From Acanthosepion esculentum (taxonomy: Eukaryota > Mollusca > Cephalopoda > Sepiida > Sepiidae): a stretch of 64,000 bases of DNA. This document shows, piece by piece, positions 31,560 to 43,012 of this stretch (the stretch's first letter is position 1; each line of letters starts with the position of its first letter). The position numbers and the translations under genes were made by a program. The notes below the pieces were generated by a model, which was given only the letters and a program-made list of their open reading frames with translations, searched no databases and was not told where the DNA came from. The stretch covers positions 47,338,696-47,402,695 of the forward strand of contig OZ038508.1 of NCBI GenBank assembly GCA_964036315.1, given 5' to 3'.

Positions 31560-32230
31560 GATTCGTTACGCCTTCTGGGGATAACGTTTACAGCTGACAT
31601 GTAGTGGAAAGACTACTGAATTCATTTCTAGGTCAGCTTTTAAGAAAGTTTATTCACTGTGCCATGCGAGAGAATTTTACTCTCCAGAATCTACTATACA
31701 TATCTGTAAGTCTACCATTCGTCAATGTTTAGAATATTGCTGCCACATATGTTTCGATGCCCACCCTCTGCTAAATACCTTGAGATCCTAGAGAAATCCA
31801 ACGAATAATCAGAAATAGTATCGGTCCTGATCTGTCGGCTCGGCTTCAGTCACTTTCCTACCACCGTACGGCTGCCTCACTGTGTCTGTTCACGGTAATT
31901 GTTCGAATGGGCTCATCGCTATGGTACTTAAACGTTTTAGCGTAGTACCAGACTGTCAGCGAGATCTCATCAGTTTGCCGTAAATTCTATGCTAATAGTT
32001 TCTTTTCTCGCACTTCTCGCTTATGGAACCCACGCCCGGCTACACGCTTTACAAATAACTTTAATCTGCACAAAAGTAAATACGATATCAATCGCTATCT
32101 ACTGTCCTACTTATTACTCTCTTCTCTTCCCGCTCATTATTAATGTTTCTGACACTAGTTCTTCCAAAACCAGTCTTAGTGACTTTAATATCTTGCTTGC
32201 GGTGAAACCGATTAAAAAAAAAAGAAGAAA
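31560..32230 (+). pseudogene. LINE family 2 C-terminal relic
   Basis: REFYSPESTIHICKSTIRQC then LEYCCHICFDAHPLL matches the SPESxxxIYKSxIRPCxEYCxHIxxGAP landmark of this family. CLFTVIVRMGSSLWY/VHGNCSNGLIAMVL, RRDLISL, then NSFFSRTSRLWNPRP-like text (32,000-32,040) follow in broken frames, ending in LAVKPIKKKRRK. Only the part after the RT catalytic core is present. The 81-codon open frame at 31,989-32,234 is its C terminus read in the wrong frame for part of its length. Confidence 0.8.
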
Positions 32231-32820
32231 ATAACAATGTTTTCAGTGTTGCTCCGCTGCCGCTGTTTAGCAAGAAATTGATAAGATGCAGACGGACAGC
32301 TGATTCAAAAGAAATGAATGAGCCGTTGATTGTAATTGGGAGAGGTCTGTTTATTTCACACACAAAAGACGTATTTTTCCCCACCCGAGACCTATTTTAG
32401 TGAAGGACATAATCCAATCAAGTGCGTGATACAGCTTACACAGTTCCGGGTTTAGACAGAACGTTTGCTCATCAATTACGCAAAATAGTCATACATCTAA
32501 AAAGACGAAGACTAGAAAATGCTGACAAAGGACACTGTTTGAATGCATGATAATTAAGTAATTACGTATTAACTGCTACAAATTGTGGCGAGTCATGAAA
32601 GAAATGCCGTGAAGGGACGCAGCACATAGAAAATGATATGAGAAAATTATCAAATCAGACACCAGGGAGCATATGAGTATATAGCTCCACTTTACAAGGG
32701 GGAACATTCAGAAAAACAACTTGCTGGATATCGCAGTTGCGCATATAAATCGTGGGCATTAGTTAAAATACTTTAAACAGATCTTTTTTTTGCATTGATG
32801 CAGGTGTTCGCTAATGTTCT
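32231..32820. other. Unassigned DNA
   Basis: No recognised coding or repeat features; lies between two family 2 relics. Confidence 0.5.
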
Positions 32821-32829
32821 ATTATTGGA

Positions 32830-33745
32830 ACTACGTTGTCCCAAATCTTCATTAAGGACATTCCTGATATCATCAGTGCTTAACTCGGTATCTGTGCTGA
32901 TGATACAACTATTTACACCTGTAAGTCTCTCGGTTCAAAAAGGTCACATTGGCAGCCCATCTAAAACATGACCTACAATATGTTCTTAACTGGAGCAAGG
33001 ATCGGTTTAATTTGAATGACATCAAAACGCAACTGCTGTCTTGCAATCGTCTGAGAGTACACTTTTGGCCTTCCATCAGCATGGCTGATGCTAATATCGA
33101 GGAGAGTGCCCCATAGTGCAATCTCGGGCTAACGTATTCCGATGACATGAAGTGGAAAATTTTATACTGATTGAATTGCTAGCTCTGCTGCTAGGAAAGG
33201 TCATTCACTTCGTCGTGATAGACAATTTTCCTCACCAGAATCTATCTCAGACATTTATCAGCCTACCAGTCGTCCTTGCATGAAATATTGCAGTCACATC
33301 TTGTTTGGTACTTCAACTATGTATTTAGAGATTCTTGATGAAATCAGAAGAAGAATTTGCAATAATATTGGTCCTGACTTGGCATACTGGCATCAGTCAC
33401 TTTCCCACTGTCGTAATGTAGTTGCCCTATGCCTTTTCTATACATATTTTCATGGCAATTGTTCGGATGAAATGTTATCAATGCAACAGAGATCTTATGA
33501 ATTTTAGCGCAGTACTAGTTTGGCGCAATGTTCTTATATAATTTTACAATTGAAATGGCTAGATCTAGCAGTAAGTTCTATGCTAACAGTTTCTTCACTC
33601 GCGCTTCCCGCTTGTGGGACTCACTTCTACCATCTTGCTTTCCAGTTAACACTAATCTTCAAAAATCTAAATGTAAGTAGCATCTCTGATATGTTTTTTT
33701 TTGTTGTTGTCTTTCCTCGTAATCTAAAGGGATTAGTGAATCCAT
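32830..33745 (+). pseudogene. LINE family 2 RT relic, from catalytic box to C terminus
   Basis: SVLNSVSVLMIQLFTPV / LGICADDTTIYTCKS carries the catalytic A-D-D box (about 32,888-32,925). Downstream are SSPESISDIYQPTSRPC then MKYCSHILFGTS, ILDEIRRRICNNIGPDLAYW, SLSHCRNVVALCLFYTYFHG, NCSDEMLSM, and AxxFFTRASRLWDSLLPSCFPVN-like text (33,570-33,650) in shifting frames. This is the most complete family 2 copy here, but it has several frameshifts. Its 3' end runs into sequence homologous to the 119-bp satellite. Confidence 0.85.
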
Positions 33746-33825
33746 GAGATATTGGTAGGATATTTTATTCTTTTTTTCTCACTGAAAGCAAGTAAAGACT
33801 TCGATATGTCTTTTCAAACTTTCCA
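33675..33825 (+). repeat. Isolated satellite-like unit at the LINE tail
   Basis: CTCTGATATG, GTCTTTCCTCGTAATCTAAA, GAGATATTGGTAGG and CTCACTGAAAGCAAGTA occur in the same order as CTCCGATATG, GTCTTTCCTCGCGATCTAAA, GAGGTATTGGCAGG and TTACTGAAAGCAAGTA in the 36-38.9 kb satellite. About 1.2 units are present. Confidence 0.8.
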
Positions 33826-33829
33826 AACG

Positions 33830-34380
33830 ATCAAATCAGAATAGACCTTTATTTCTTTTTCATTCATTTACTTTTATAATTTTCGCTCCTTAAAAAGTTT
33901 TTTTCTCATATTCTCTGACACTTTGCATCTTAGAGGCTTTATTGTCTTAGCTGGAGTGAAATTATTAAGAAAATATTATGTTTTAGTTCGGTGCCTGCCG
34001 TTTCACTAACAGCAACATCATCAAATTAAAAAATTTCTTTCAGTTAAAATATTAAATTTATTAAAAAATAATTGCGTGTTGGTAATATTACCTTCTGGGA
34101 TGTTTCGTGATCTGTTCTATTGCCTGTCTGACACCATATTGAAACATGTTTTCCTATTCCGTCATCATCAATTGAGTTTAGGATTAAATAGGTATGACTG
34201 AAAAAGAATCTGGTATAACATAGCTTGCGGATAATAACAATAAGTCATCTAGAGCAGAATTTCGAAACATTTTCAAGCAACGCCACATCTAGGAGCAAAT
34301 GAAAATATCACAACATATTTAGCAAAATTTTTAAAGGATATACGGTGTTTACTCAAGAATGAGGTCTTTTTAAAGTGGGG
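33830..34380. other. Unassigned DNA
   Basis: No recognised coding or repeat features. Confidence 0.5.
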
Positions 34381-34524
34381 GCCCGAGCGCGAGCACGCTC
34401 GAGCACCGATCCCTCCCTCTTGTGCAATGGGAGGGCGCGCCCCGGGCTGGGCACCTCTCAGTATTATTTTCTCAGTTGCCCCTCAGTTGCCCCTCTGCCC
34501 TTTGACAGAGAAGCCCCTGAGCGC
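34380..34524. other. GC-rich block
   Basis: About 145 bp of high GC, with a CGAGCGCGAGCACGCTCG hairpin and a duplicated CTCAGTTGCCCCT. Nature unknown; it lies directly before the SINE insertion. Confidence 0.5.
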
Positions 34525-34539
34525 ACTCTGTCCAAGGAG

Positions 34540-35077
34540 TAATGGATAACGGCTCGGATTGAGGAATCGTAGAGCCGAGTTCGAATCCCAGTCGAATCCG
34601 TTACATTCACTTACGTACCTAACACCCTTGGGAAAGGTGTGAATCCTCTTCTTCTCCCTCCAACTATGGGTAAATAGCAGGACAGACTGGGTTCTATAGC
34701 CTTGGATGGCAACTGGTCTAGGAGAAGGTCAACTCTGAATTCAAAACCATTCGGCGTCTGCACCGTCATCCGGCGGCCTCTTGGTTACTCCTGCCTCTGC
34801 GTCTGTGGAAATTCTGCGGCAAGTAAGAGCATATTCCTCCCTCCACTGGGATAGCACGCGAGGTGTGGGGACCGCGTGTGAAGTTCAAACTCCCTTGTTA
34901 CTCCGCTTCAAGAATTCACCGCCGTTGGAATCGGGAATGGCTGTCGCTCGTTTCAGCATTGGCGACGGTTCGCCGGGCTTGGTCGGCCTTCGTTCCGGAC
35001 GCGGTGAATTCCTTGGAAGGAGCCGGCTTAACCGATCCAGGGTGAATGCCGCAACATACATACCTACATACATACAT
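34540..35077 (+). mobile_element. 538-bp tRNA-headed SINE with target-site duplication
   Basis: Flanked by ACTCTGTCCAAGGAG (34525-34539) and ACTCTGTCCAAGAG (35078-35091). The head has TAATGGATAACGGCTCGG (A-box region) and GAGTTCGAATCCCAGTCG (B box); the body has CTTGGGAAAGGTGTGAATCC and CTATGGGTAAATAGCAGGAC. A 300-bp GC-rich 3' half follows, then a short (ACAT)n tail. The duplication shows that head, body and GC-rich half moved as one unit. Open frames in the GC-rich half (60-106 codons, both strands) carry no recognised motif. Confidence 0.9.
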
Positions 35078-35099
35078 ACTCTGTCCAAGAGACGCAACT

Positions 35100-35560
35100 G
35101 AGAGATGACTTTTTAAAGGATATACATTTGAATGATATGAAATGAAACCATAGATTTTAAAAGAAATACACTCACAAATATGAACTTACTATATTTAAAT
35201 AACATAAAAGAAAAGTGAAAGTAATTATTTAAAAAAAGAATTAATACTTATTCGTTTATTCAAATACGAACGCTGTACCATTACTGCTTCCAGACATACA
35301 TATATATATGTATCTCGTGACAATATTTCATGGCACACTTAAAACGATCACGCGGCAAACAAGTGTAGCCGGACACGGTTTTCGATATCACAGATCTAGA
35401 GTCGCTGCAACTCTATCTGTTCATGAGCGGGTGTAGTGAGGGAAGATCATTATCAGGACACGAAATCATTTTTTTAAAAATTTAGGCTTGAATGACCAAG
35501 TCGACTTTTACATACTTTTTTTCCGACGACCTGATTCGTTCTTTTTTATTTCTTGATTTA
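35100..35560. other. Unassigned AT-rich DNA
   Basis: No recognised coding or repeat features. Confidence 0.5.
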
Positions 35561-35564
35561 TTTG

Positions 35565-35880
35565 TTACGGCTTATCAAAGATTTGCAGGTTATTTAAAAC
35601 CAGAAACATAATTTAAGTTGTCAGAAATTTTTTTATTGGTGCCGTAGGGCGATATAATATGGCTTTTACTGATACAAGTCTTATTGATTAACCCAGTGCT
35701 TGCGGAGAGAAAATAACCTTTCTCAAGTTATTTGTGCGTAAATGAATATAAGGAACCTAATTGGAATTAAAACTGGACTCTCCGATTTCAAATTCCTAGC
35801 AGTCTTTCATTTCGCAACACATGCATCCAAGCTAACGGCAATTCCTACCCATGTACTGACCAGGTTCAACTGTTGCTTAA
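35565..35880 (-). repeat. SINE, minus strand
   Basis: TTACGGCTTATCAAAGATTTGCAGG and related body blocks (in pieces: TTGCAGGTTATTTAAAACC, TAACCCAGTGCTTGCGGAGA, CTTTCTCAAGTTATT) match the SINEs at 5.2 and 56.5 kb in the same orientation. The tRNA-like head (minus strand, about 35,780) is strongly decayed. Confidence 0.6.
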
Positions 35881-36039
35881 CTTCGGTGATTCTATGGGAA
35901 CCGGTGTTTTTGTACGTGTTATATCGTTAGCATGTCATAAATCAATTCTCAGCGATTTAAACCAGTTTAATATTGTTATAGTGCGGACACTCTTCTTAAT
36001 GGTATTATTGGGAAAATTTAACGACATTCCTGTTTAAAT

Positions 36040-38880
36040 TATGTTTTCTTTCTCGTTCTCACGGAAATCAAACTGCGTTTCTGGTATGGCTTTACGTTTT
36101 TCCTCGCGATCAGGCTATTATTTATGAGATAATGGCAGAGCGTAACATTCTTTCAACGAAAAGACATAGTATCTTGATATGACTCTTCCGTATTTCCTCG
36201 CAATCTAAACGTAACATTTTTTTAATTATGTGGTATTGGCAGGGCGTTTCTTTCGTTCATACTTATATCTTTTTCTTACTGAAAGCAGATAGAGTCTCTG
36301 ATATGTTTTGCCCGCCTTTCCTCTCGATCTAAACGGGATGTTTTCTCAATTACGAGGTTTTGGCAGAGCGTTACTTTCGTTCTTAACTTTTTTCTTACTG
36401 AAAGCAAGTAGCGTGTCCGATAAGTTTTGACCGTCTTTCCTCGCAATCTAAACGAAATATTCCCTTAATTAAGAGGTATTGGCAGGGCGTTACTTTCGTT
36501 ATTAACTTTTTTCTTACTGAAAGCAAGTAGCGTGTCCGATATGTTTTGACCGTCTTTCCTCGCGATCTAAACGGAATATTCCCTTAATTAAGAGGTATTG
36601 GCAGGGCGTTTCTTTCGTTCTTAACTTTTTTCTTACTGAAAGCAAGTAGCGTTTCCGATATGTTTTGACCGTCTTTCCTCGCGATCTAAACGGAATATTC
36701 CCTTAATTAAGAGGTATTGGCAGGGCGTTTCTTTCGTTCTTAACTTTTTTCTTACAGAAAGCAAGTAGCGTCTCCGATATGTTTTCACCGTCTTTCCTCG
36801 CGATCTAAACGGAATATTCCCTTAATTAAGAGGTATTGGCAGGGCGTTTCTTTCGTTCTTAACTTTTTTCTTACTGAAAGCAAGTAGCGTCTCCGATATA
36901 TTTTGACCGTCTTTCCTCGCGATCTAAACGGAATATTCCCTTAATTAAGAGGTATTGGCAGGGCGTTTCTTTCGTTCTTAACTTTTTTCTTACTGAAAGC
37001 AAGTAGCGTCTCCGATATATTTTGACCGTCTTTCCTCGCGATCTAAACGGAATATTCCCTTAATTAAGAGGTATTGGCAGGGCGTTTCTTTCGTTCTTAA
37101 CTTTTTTCTTACTGAAAGCAAGTAGCGTGTCCGGTATGTTTTGACCGTCTTTCCTCGCGATCTAAACGGAATATTCCCTTAATTAAGTGGTATTGGCAGG
37201 GCGTTTCTTTCGTTCTTAACTTTTTTCTTACTGAAAGCAAGTAGCGTTTCCGATATATTTTGACCGTCTTTCCTCGCGATCTAAACGGAATATTCCCTTA
37301 ATTAAGAGGTATTGGCAGGGCGTTTCTTTCGTTCTTAACTTTTTTCTTACTGAAAGCAAGTAGCGTGTCCGGTATGTTTTGACCGTCTTTCCTCGCGATC
37401 TAAACGGAATATTCCCTTAATTAAGAGGTATTGGCAGGGCGTTTCTTTCGTTCTTAACTTTTTTCTTACTGAAAGCAAGTAGCGTTTCCGATATGTTTTG
37501 ACCGTCTTTCCTCGCGATCTAAACGGAATATTCCCTTAATTAAGAGGTATTGGCAGGGCGTTTCTTTCGTTCTTAACTTTTTTCTTACTGAAAGCAAGTA
37601 GCGTGTCCGGTATGTTTTGACCGTCTTTCCTCGCGATCTAAACGGAATATTCCCTTAATTAAGAGGTATTGGCAGGGCGTTTCTTTCGTTCTTAACTTTT
37701 TTCTTACAGAAAGCAAGTAGCGTCTCCGATATGTTTTCACCGTCTTTCCTCGCGATCTAAACGGAATATTCCCTTAATTAAGAGGTATTGGCAGGGCGTT
37801 TCTTTCGTTCTTAACTTTTTTCTTACTGAAAGCAAGTAGCGTGTCCGGTATGTTTTGACCGTCTTTCCTCGCGATCTAAACGGAATATTCCCTTAATTAA
37901 GAGGTATTGGCAGGGCGTTTCTTTCGTTCTTAACTTTTTTCTTACTGAAAGCAAGTAGCGTGTCCGATATATTTTGACCGTCTTTCCTCGCGATCTAAAC
38001 GGAATATTCCCTTAATTAAGAGGTATTGGCAGGGTGTTTCTTTCGTTATTAACTTTTTTCTTACTGAAAGCAAGTAGCGTGTCCGATATGTTTTCACCGT
38101 CTTTCCTCGCGATCTAAACGGAATATTCCCTTAATTAAGAGGTATTGGCAGGGCGTTTCTTTCGTTCTTAACTTTTTTCTTACTGAAAGCAAGTAGCGTG
38201 TCCGGTATGTTTTGACCGTCTTTCTTCGGGATCTAAGCGGAATATTCCCTTAATTAAGAGGTATTGGCAGGGCGTTTCTTTCGTTCTTAACTTTTTTCTT
38301 ACTGAAAGCAAGTAGCGTGTCCGATATATTTTGACCGTCTTTCCTCGCGATCTAAACGGAATATTCCCTTAATTAAGAGGTATTGGCAGGGTGTTTCTTT
38401 CGTTATTAACTTTTTTCTTACTGAAAGCAAGTAGCGTGTCCAATATGTTTTGACCGTTTTTCCTCGCGATCTAAACGGAATATTCCCTTAATTAAGAGGT
38501 ATTGGCAGGGCGTTTCTTTCGTTCTTAACTTTTTTCTTACTGAAAGCAAGTAGCGTCTCCAGTATATCTTGTCCGTCTTTCCTCACTATCTAATCGGAGC
38601 AGTCCATTAATTAAGAGGTATTGGCAGGGCGTTTCTTTCGTTCTTAACTTTTTTCTTACTGAAAGCAAGTAGCGTCTCCAGTATATCTTGTCCGTCTTTC
38701 CTCACTATCTAATCGGAGCAGTCCATTAATTATGAGGTATTGTTAGTGTGCTTCCTTTTTGTCTTACTTACTTTTTCTTATTGAAACCAAGTACAGTGTT
38801 TTCTTTCCTCTTTTTTATTTGTCTACGAAATCAAAACGGAATGTAACATTATTTATGATGTATTTCTCAGGCCGTAAAGT
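36040..38880 (+). repeat. 119-bp satellite array, ~22-23 units
   Basis: The period is exactly 119 bp through the core (AGGGCG at 36841, 36960, 37079 and so on). The unit includes CTTACTGAAAGCAAGTAGCG, GTCTTTCCTCGCGATCTAAA, and AATATTCCCTTAATTAAGAG with its TTAATTAA palindrome. Central units are nearly identical and differ at a few diagnostic sites (GTGTCCGGTATG, GTCTCCGATATA and others). Units before about 36,450 and after 38,550 are divergent, the pattern expected of unequal exchange. There are no open frames. Confidence 0.97.
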
Positions 38881-39590
38881 ACTTGATAACGGGGGAACTA
38901 AAATCAGAATTATCCCAGAATCTTAACTTCCTGAGGATGGATATTATTTTGCGTGCTACCATATTCGCTGCTGAAATGCCAGTAAGTATTCCATACCACC
39001 AAATACTGCGAGTATATATCGACTTTAAAATTTTCAAATTAATGTAGTGAATGTACGTGAGTGTTTTTCCTTTGTGTTTTAAACCTATAGATTGTGTTAT
39101 AATCATTTCTTGTTTTGGTGAAGAATTTGATGAGACTGAATATAGGTATTTGTTTCTCATGATTGAAAGAAAAGATATTAAGACCTTTTAAATTTTTGTT
39201 TACTATTTGAAAAGAAAGTGTCAGACAGCCTTTCGTTTCAACACATTATCTTCTATCTTTCACAATCTACTTATTTCTTTTCAAAAACATTTTATGATGT
39301 TATGATTTAAAATTTGAGTTTTTTTGTACGTTCAAATTCTTTGAACTTCAGTAAATTCATTGTTTTTTCTTTTATAAATGATTGCTAAGAAAAATGAACA
39401 ATTCCTAATTTTAGCAGCAACTAAAATAACACAAACATAAAACAATGCAACGAAACTCGGAGTCAACTACGAATTTCGGAATGTATAAAGATACAATTTC
39501 TAATTAGTCCAATTCAAATTTTATACATTTGCGACTATATTATTTAAATGTTAACTTTTGCAATTCGAAATTTCATAATATCTGTCATAG
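38881..39590. other. Unassigned DNA
   Basis: No recognised gene. An exon-like open stretch at 38,871-38,981 was considered and rejected because its acceptor lies in a decayed satellite unit. Confidence 0.5.
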
Positions 39591-39600
39591 CCTATTTTTT

Positions 39601-39631
<31 letters not shown>

Positions 39632-39640
39632 AGTCTGATT

Positions 39641-39675
<35 letters not shown>

Positions 39676-39684
39676 AGTCTGATT

Positions 39685-39715
<31 letters not shown>

Positions 39716-39756
39716 AGTCTGATTTTATCTATCTATCTATCTATCTAAGTCTGATT

Positions 39757-39787
<31 letters not shown>

Positions 39788-39888
39788 AGTCTGATTTTAT
39801 CTATCTATCTATCTAAGTCTGATTTTATCTATCTATCTATCTATCTATTTATCTAAGTCTGATTTTATATATCTATCTAAGTCTGATT

Positions 39889-39919
<31 letters not shown>

Positions 39920-40136
39920 AGTCTGATTTTATCTATCTATCTATCTAAGTCTGATTTTATCTATCTATCTATCTATCTATTTATCTAAGTCTGATTTTAT
40001 ATATCTATCTAAGTCTGATTTTATCTATCTATCTATCTATCTATGTATCTATCTAAGTCTGATTTTATCTATCTATCTATCTATCTATCTATCCATCTAT
40101 CCAAGTCTGATTTTATCTATCTATCTAAGTCTGATT

Positions 40137-40166
<30 letters not shown>
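39601..40166 (+). repeat. (TATC)n higher-order repeat with a constant 16-bp linker
   Basis: Runs of 2-8 TATC tetramers are separated about 15 times by TAAGTCTGATTT, always in the same orientation. A larger period is visible (blocks at about 39,790-39,880 and 39,900-40,020 repeat almost verbatim). A related block resumes at 40,965 after the LTR. Confidence 0.95.
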
Positions 40167-40168
<2 letters not shown>

Positions 40169-40184
40169 ATATATATATATATAT

Positions 40185-40930
40185 TGTTACGCTCACGTGC
40201 GATAAGATAGACAATATGTTTCGCACACGTGGTGGTAACAAAAAAATATAAAAACCTGAAGTGTGATTATTGGTAATGAGACAATTTATTTACATTAACA
40301 ACATAAAAATTAACAGTTAACAAACATGAATACAAAAGCTAACATAATGGATTTTAGGAAACTACTATCTTTTGCCTAAGGCAGGAACCGAGAAGGTCAA
40401 ATACGGGGTCAGGTAAGGAGTTCACGAGGAAGAAGGAAGGTAGTTACCTTTTTGGAATGGACAACCGCTAAGTTTTAAACAGACCACTCAATTTTTACAA
40501 GAATTCAAAGACAATATTAAAATAACATTCTTTGGTCAATGAAAAGTTCAAAATATCTATTTACCACTGGTCCCAGGAGGGTTTCATGCAGACGTTCCGT
40601 GGCTGGAGAAATTGTAGAAGGATTCTTACGGTTGGACTTTGAATCCGTGAATCTACCGGAGTTAGCTTGGCGACAGCAACTTACAAACTGTCTGGGTGCC
40701 TTTGAAAAACCTATTTATAGGGGACCGAAACAACTAGGTAGAATTTTCTGGGACCTTCTAAAGCGTTCTCGATTTTTCTAGAATGTTCCAAAAGCTATTT
40801 ACTGATCGAAGCTATTTAGTGAATTAAAACTTTTTGGATTTTATTACTGGGACAATCTAGAGTGGCCTATTGTACATTTAAACTATTTTAATTACTTTAA
40901 ATAACACTTTTTATAGAAATGCTTCCTCGT

Positions 40931-40934
<4 letters not shown>
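40185..40934 (-). mobile_element. Solo LTR, probably Ty3/gypsy
   Basis: 750 bp, beginning TGTTACG and ending CGTAACA, with ATAT on each side as a possible 4-bp target duplication; within TA-rich flanks this duplication is weak evidence. On the minus strand there is a TATA-like CCTATAAATAGG (about 40,716-40,728), and AAATAAA lies further downstream near 40,290, as expected for an LTR promoter and polyadenylation signal. It sits inside the TATC/(AT)n microsatellite. The 80-codon frame at 40,539-40,781 is unexplained and probably not coding. Confidence 0.75.
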
Positions 40935-40962
<28 letters not shown>

Positions 40963-40964
40963 CT

Positions 40965-41442
<478 letters not shown>

Positions 41443-41752
41443 ATGTATATATATATATTGAACAAGGGAATATTTTATTAATAAATTGCCACTTTTTGGC
41501 GAGTCCGTGATTCATTCTGGTTGAGCTTTATTTTTTCTTCCAATCCACTTTTCTTTCAAGACCTGTTGCAATCAAAATTTTTCTTTCTTTCTTTAGATTT
41601 AATTCCTACGATGTTTACTTCTAACGAGGCGTCGGATGAAAGGGGTCTTATATTTTTCTATTTTAAATCGAGACAATAATTTGTATCCGAGTTTGAATAA
41701 TAAAAATTTCCTCAATTTAAAAATATATTATGTTGGTGTGGCACGAAAATCT

Positions 41753-41915
41753 GGCATATCTGATTGAATTACAAACATCATGTGTTCTTATTTTGATCAT
41801 AATCCTTTCATTTTCACGAATAATTTCTGTATATTAAAAAAAATTCGTTATTATGAAAGGATTCTTATCAAAATAAGCACGCGTAATCTTTGTTATTTAT
41901 TCAATCAGATATGCC
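41753..41915. mobile_element. 163-bp palindromic element
   Basis: The left half GGCATATCTGATTGAAT..TTATTTTGATCATAATCC is the imperfect inverse of the right half (reverse complement GGCATATCTGATTGAATAAA..TTATTTTGATAAGAATCC). Arms are about 75 bp with a short AT loop. Consistent with a miniature foldback transposon; superfamily unknown. Confidence 0.8.
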
Positions 41916-41919
41916 TAAA

Positions 41920-41921
<2 letters not shown>

Positions 41922-41989
<68 letters not shown>

Positions 41990-42082
41990 TGAATTTTGAA
42001 TTTGTAAGTCTGATGAATTGGAATGTGATTACGATTCCAGTGTAATAAATTACAACCATGGAATGTTAGTGTTTCAGCCTTT

Positions 42083-42147
<65 letters not shown>
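41922..42147. repeat. Two long (AT)n microsatellites
   Basis: (AT)n at 41,922-41,985 and 42,087-42,147, the second grading into (GT)n and GTAT to about 42,185. Confidence 0.95.
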
Positions 42148-42181
<34 letters not shown>

Positions 42182-42186
42182 ATATA

Positions 42187-42399
42187 GTGTCTACCCACAA
42201 AAATGTAACCGCTTAAATGCACTGTTTTCTGACTAGCTAATAAAATTGATGTTTAAACTTAAGTGATATTTTTTATTGACTTACAATGTTTATTGAATCA
42301 TATTAAAGTTTAACGGCTTGAATTAAGTTAAAAGCATATTAATAAATATTGAAACAGACGACAACAAAAGAAAAGTGCATACGTTTTTGTGGGACAACA

Positions 42400-42408
<9 letters not shown>
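42187..42408. mobile_element. 222-bp TIR element (AGTGTYKWCCCACAAAAA)
   Basis: The left end TAGTGTCTACCCACAAAAAT and right end (reverse complement AGTGTTGTCCCACAAAAAC) are inverted repeats. It lies between two (AT)n tracts, consistent with TA targeting. Non-coding, so a MITE. Superfamily is probably Tc1/mariner, by size and target only. Confidence 0.78.
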
Positions 42409-42457
<49 letters not shown>

Positions 42458-42703
42458 TAAAGTCTGCTTACTATCAGTATGTAATTTTAAGCATCGTCAC
42501 AGCTTGAGAGAATGCTGATTTTTTGTCTAGTTTTTCTTTGACGAAGTCTGACGAAGTTTCAATAAAAGTGAATCATGCTAGATTGATATAAGTTTCCTGT
42601 TTGATCATTATTTTATCATCCTGTCGTATTCCGATCCATATTTGATCTGCATTATGTATATATATATATATGTGTGTGTGTATGTTTGTTTGTGTGTGTG
42701 TGT

Positions 42704-42740
<37 letters not shown>
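42403..42740. repeat. (AT)n and (GT)n microsatellites
   Basis: (AT)n 42,403-42,452; (AT)n(GT)n 42,655-42,740. The sequence between them (42,453-42,654) is unassigned. Confidence 0.93.
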
Positions 42741-42742
<2 letters not shown>

Positions 42743-42889
42743 TCCCACTCTTTTTTTGTTACGTCTGAATTGACACAATTTAATTGAAGTGTCCTATTAA
42801 GCTTTCGATTTCAGAAATGTCCACTAAGACAGGATGAAACGCGACGATAGAATGTACATGTACCCACTTATTTAACCCGAGATGCATGC

Positions 42890-43012
42890 TGGATCTATTC
42901 CTTTCCTGATGACTTTACTGAGACAATGAAATTTAACAGTCTTGGCTGTAATTTGAACCCGGCTTCACTATTTCACTTTCCGCGATAATAACCTTTACGC
43001 AACTAGCATATT
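42890..43012 (-). repeat. Degenerate tRNA-like SINE head
   Basis: On the minus strand, GTTGCGTAAAGGTTATTATC (A-box position) precedes AGCCGGGTTCAAATTAC (B box GGTTCAAAT). The spacing fits a tRNA-derived head. Confidence 0.4.

Noticed and set aside
34781..35101. 106-codon frame and overlapping frames on both strands
   Set aside because: They lie within the GC-rich half of a SINE bounded by a target-site duplication; high GC alone lowers stop frequency.
38871..38981. Possible 111-bp internal exon (CTCAG acceptor, GTAAGT donor, 37 open codons)
   Set aside because: The acceptor and first bases are a decayed 119-bp satellite unit (GTATTTCTCAGGCCGT against GTATTGGCAGGGCGT), the minus strand is also open, and no neighbouring exon is visible.
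39601..40166. Repeat-spacer pattern resembling CRISPR (constant TAAGTCTGATTT linker)
   Set aside because: The intervening stretches are only TATC tetramers of varying number, i.e. microsatellite.
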